DNA from: an uncultured Clostridia bacterium | GTDB lineage: Bacteria > Bacillota > Clostridia > Christensenellales > CAG-314 | NCBI GenBank assembly: GCA_934281515.1 | Contig: CAKQXG010000124.1 | Span: 1-6,192, forward strand | Reading direction: 5' to 3' | Length of the DNA stretch: 6,192 nucleotides | Made by a program: the position numbers and the translations under genes | Shown: in pieces, positions 5,484 through 6,192 of the stretch | Position numbering within the stretch: the first letter of the stretch is position 1 | How the letters are laid out: every line of letters begins with the position of its first letter | Notes under the pieces: generated by a model | What the model was told of the DNA's origin: nothing | What the model saw: the letters and a program-made list of their open reading frames with translations, nothing else | Database searches by the model: none

Positions 5484-6192
5484 ATGAAAGAACTTCAGAC
5501 ACCCGACAAAATTATTAAACTGACGGCAAGCAATCCGCTTGTCAGGGACGTGACGCTTGTACGTGCGACTAAACTTGACGGCAAAAACGGCACATACTTT
5601 CATATTGAAACATTTAGTGGTAAGAAAGTGTCGCACAACAATTTTACTCCGAAGGAATTTGCGGATTTTGTCGCTTCCGACCTACAAGGTAAGTTTAAAC
5701 AAATCGCCGTAGTAGAAGAAGGTCAAACGATAACATATCTATACAATGGCAGGACGACCAAACGCCTTGTGAGAGCCAACGACGTGCGACAAGATAACGT
5801 GCCAAACTCGCAAAACAGACAAAAGAAATACATTTTGTCCGAAGGACTTGCGATACAGCCGCTTGTCGACCTCGGTGTATTTACCAAGGATTACAAGGTC
5901 GTCAACAGCATGTACGACAAGTATCGGCAAATCAACCGTTTTGTGGAGATAATCGACGACAAGTTGGGCACTTACGACAAGCCGTTGACAATACTTGACT
6001 TCGGTTGCGGCAAAAGTTACCTTACTTTTGTGGTTTACTACTATTTTGCGCAGATTAAGCACGTTGACGTGCGTATTATCGGATACGACCTGAAAGCCGA
6101 CGTTGTCGACAATTGCAATAAACTTGCCCGCAAATACGGTTACGACAAATTGTCGTTCATCATTGCCGATGTGTCGAAAGACAAGCTTGTCG
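5484..6192 (+). CDS. Class I SAM-dependent methyltransferase (Methyltransf_32-like), 3' truncated
   Basis: The reading frame is open to the window edge, giving 236 residues. The C-terminal half is a Rossmann methyltransferase: motif I ILDFGCGKSYLTF with Asp172 at its start, YDLKADVVDNCNKLARKYGY with acidic Asp202 at the end of strand 2, and FIIADVSKD with Asp229 in the motif II/III area. The segment before it (KKYILSEGLAIQPLVDLGVF, then MYDKYRQINRFVEIIDD) matches Firmicute methyltransferases that I recall being grouped with Methyltransf_32; the substrate is not known to me. The first ~113 residues form a separate β-rich, basic region of unknown role, perhaps for RNA or protein binding (inference). 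The ATG at 5484 has AGG only three bases upstream. An in-frame GTG at 5472 is an alternative start and an in-frame TGA at 5460 bars anything longer. The gene lies 86 nt after plsY, behind a possible weak terminator. Confidence 0.85.
   Translation, partial: MKELQTPDKIIKLTASNPLVRDVTLVRATKLDGKNGTYFHIETFSGKKVSHNNFTPKEFADFVASDLQGKFKQIAVVEEGQTITYLYNGRTTKRLVRANDVRQDNVPNSQNRQKKYILSEGLAIQPLVDLGVFTKDYKVVNSMYDKYRQINRFVEIIDDKLGTYDKPLTILDFGCGKSYLTFVVYYYFAQIKHVDVRIIGYDLKADVVDNCNKLARKYGYDKLSFIIADVSKDKLV

Overview
The window looks like the chromosome of a spore-forming Firmicute, most likely an uncultured member of the Clostridia. The base composition is moderate (about mid-40s % G+C by eye, not computed). 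Two adjacent sporulation genes open the window: the end of a sigma-F/sigma-G type factor and a YlmC/YmxH-family PRC-barrel protein. All recognised genes are on the + strand. I see no mobile element, CRISPR array, tRNA or rRNA, and nothing suggesting recent transfer.

Layout: (1) Bases 1-273 hold the C-terminal 90 residues of a sporulation sigma factor, probably SigG, followed by a small YlmC/YmxH gene (313-621). A good intrinsic terminator (714-739) closes this unit. (2) Bases 622-1011 have no gene. They hold the terminator, a convincing extended -10 promoter (791-819) and a predicted leader of about 186 nt rich in short palindromes. (3) Bases 1012-3174 hold an RluA/RluD-family pseudouridine synthase and, 15 nt later, a DUF512 protein (PDZ-like domain, CxxxCxxC Fe-S motif, DUF512 domain). 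(4) Bases 3307-4638 hold the ribosome-assembly GTPase Der, and 3 nt later plsY (4642-5397), which makes acyl-glycerol-3-phosphate. (5) Bases 5484-6192 hold the start of a class I SAM-dependent methyltransferase that runs off the right edge.

DUF512-der-plsY is a gene order I know from Clostridia, where gpsA and often spoIVA usually follow. Here gpsA is not next; a methyltransferase follows instead. Der works in 50S subunit maturation and RluA enzymes modify rRNA or tRNA. The window is therefore weighted toward RNA modification and ribosome biogenesis, with phospholipid synthesis attached through plsY.

Most of the window is ordinary core-genome content and I do not see a clear new system. The items most worth a second look are the DUF512 protein of unknown function, the long structured-looking leader before the pseudouridine synthase gene, the 42-residue hydrophilic tail on PlsY, and the uncharacterised two-part methyltransferase.
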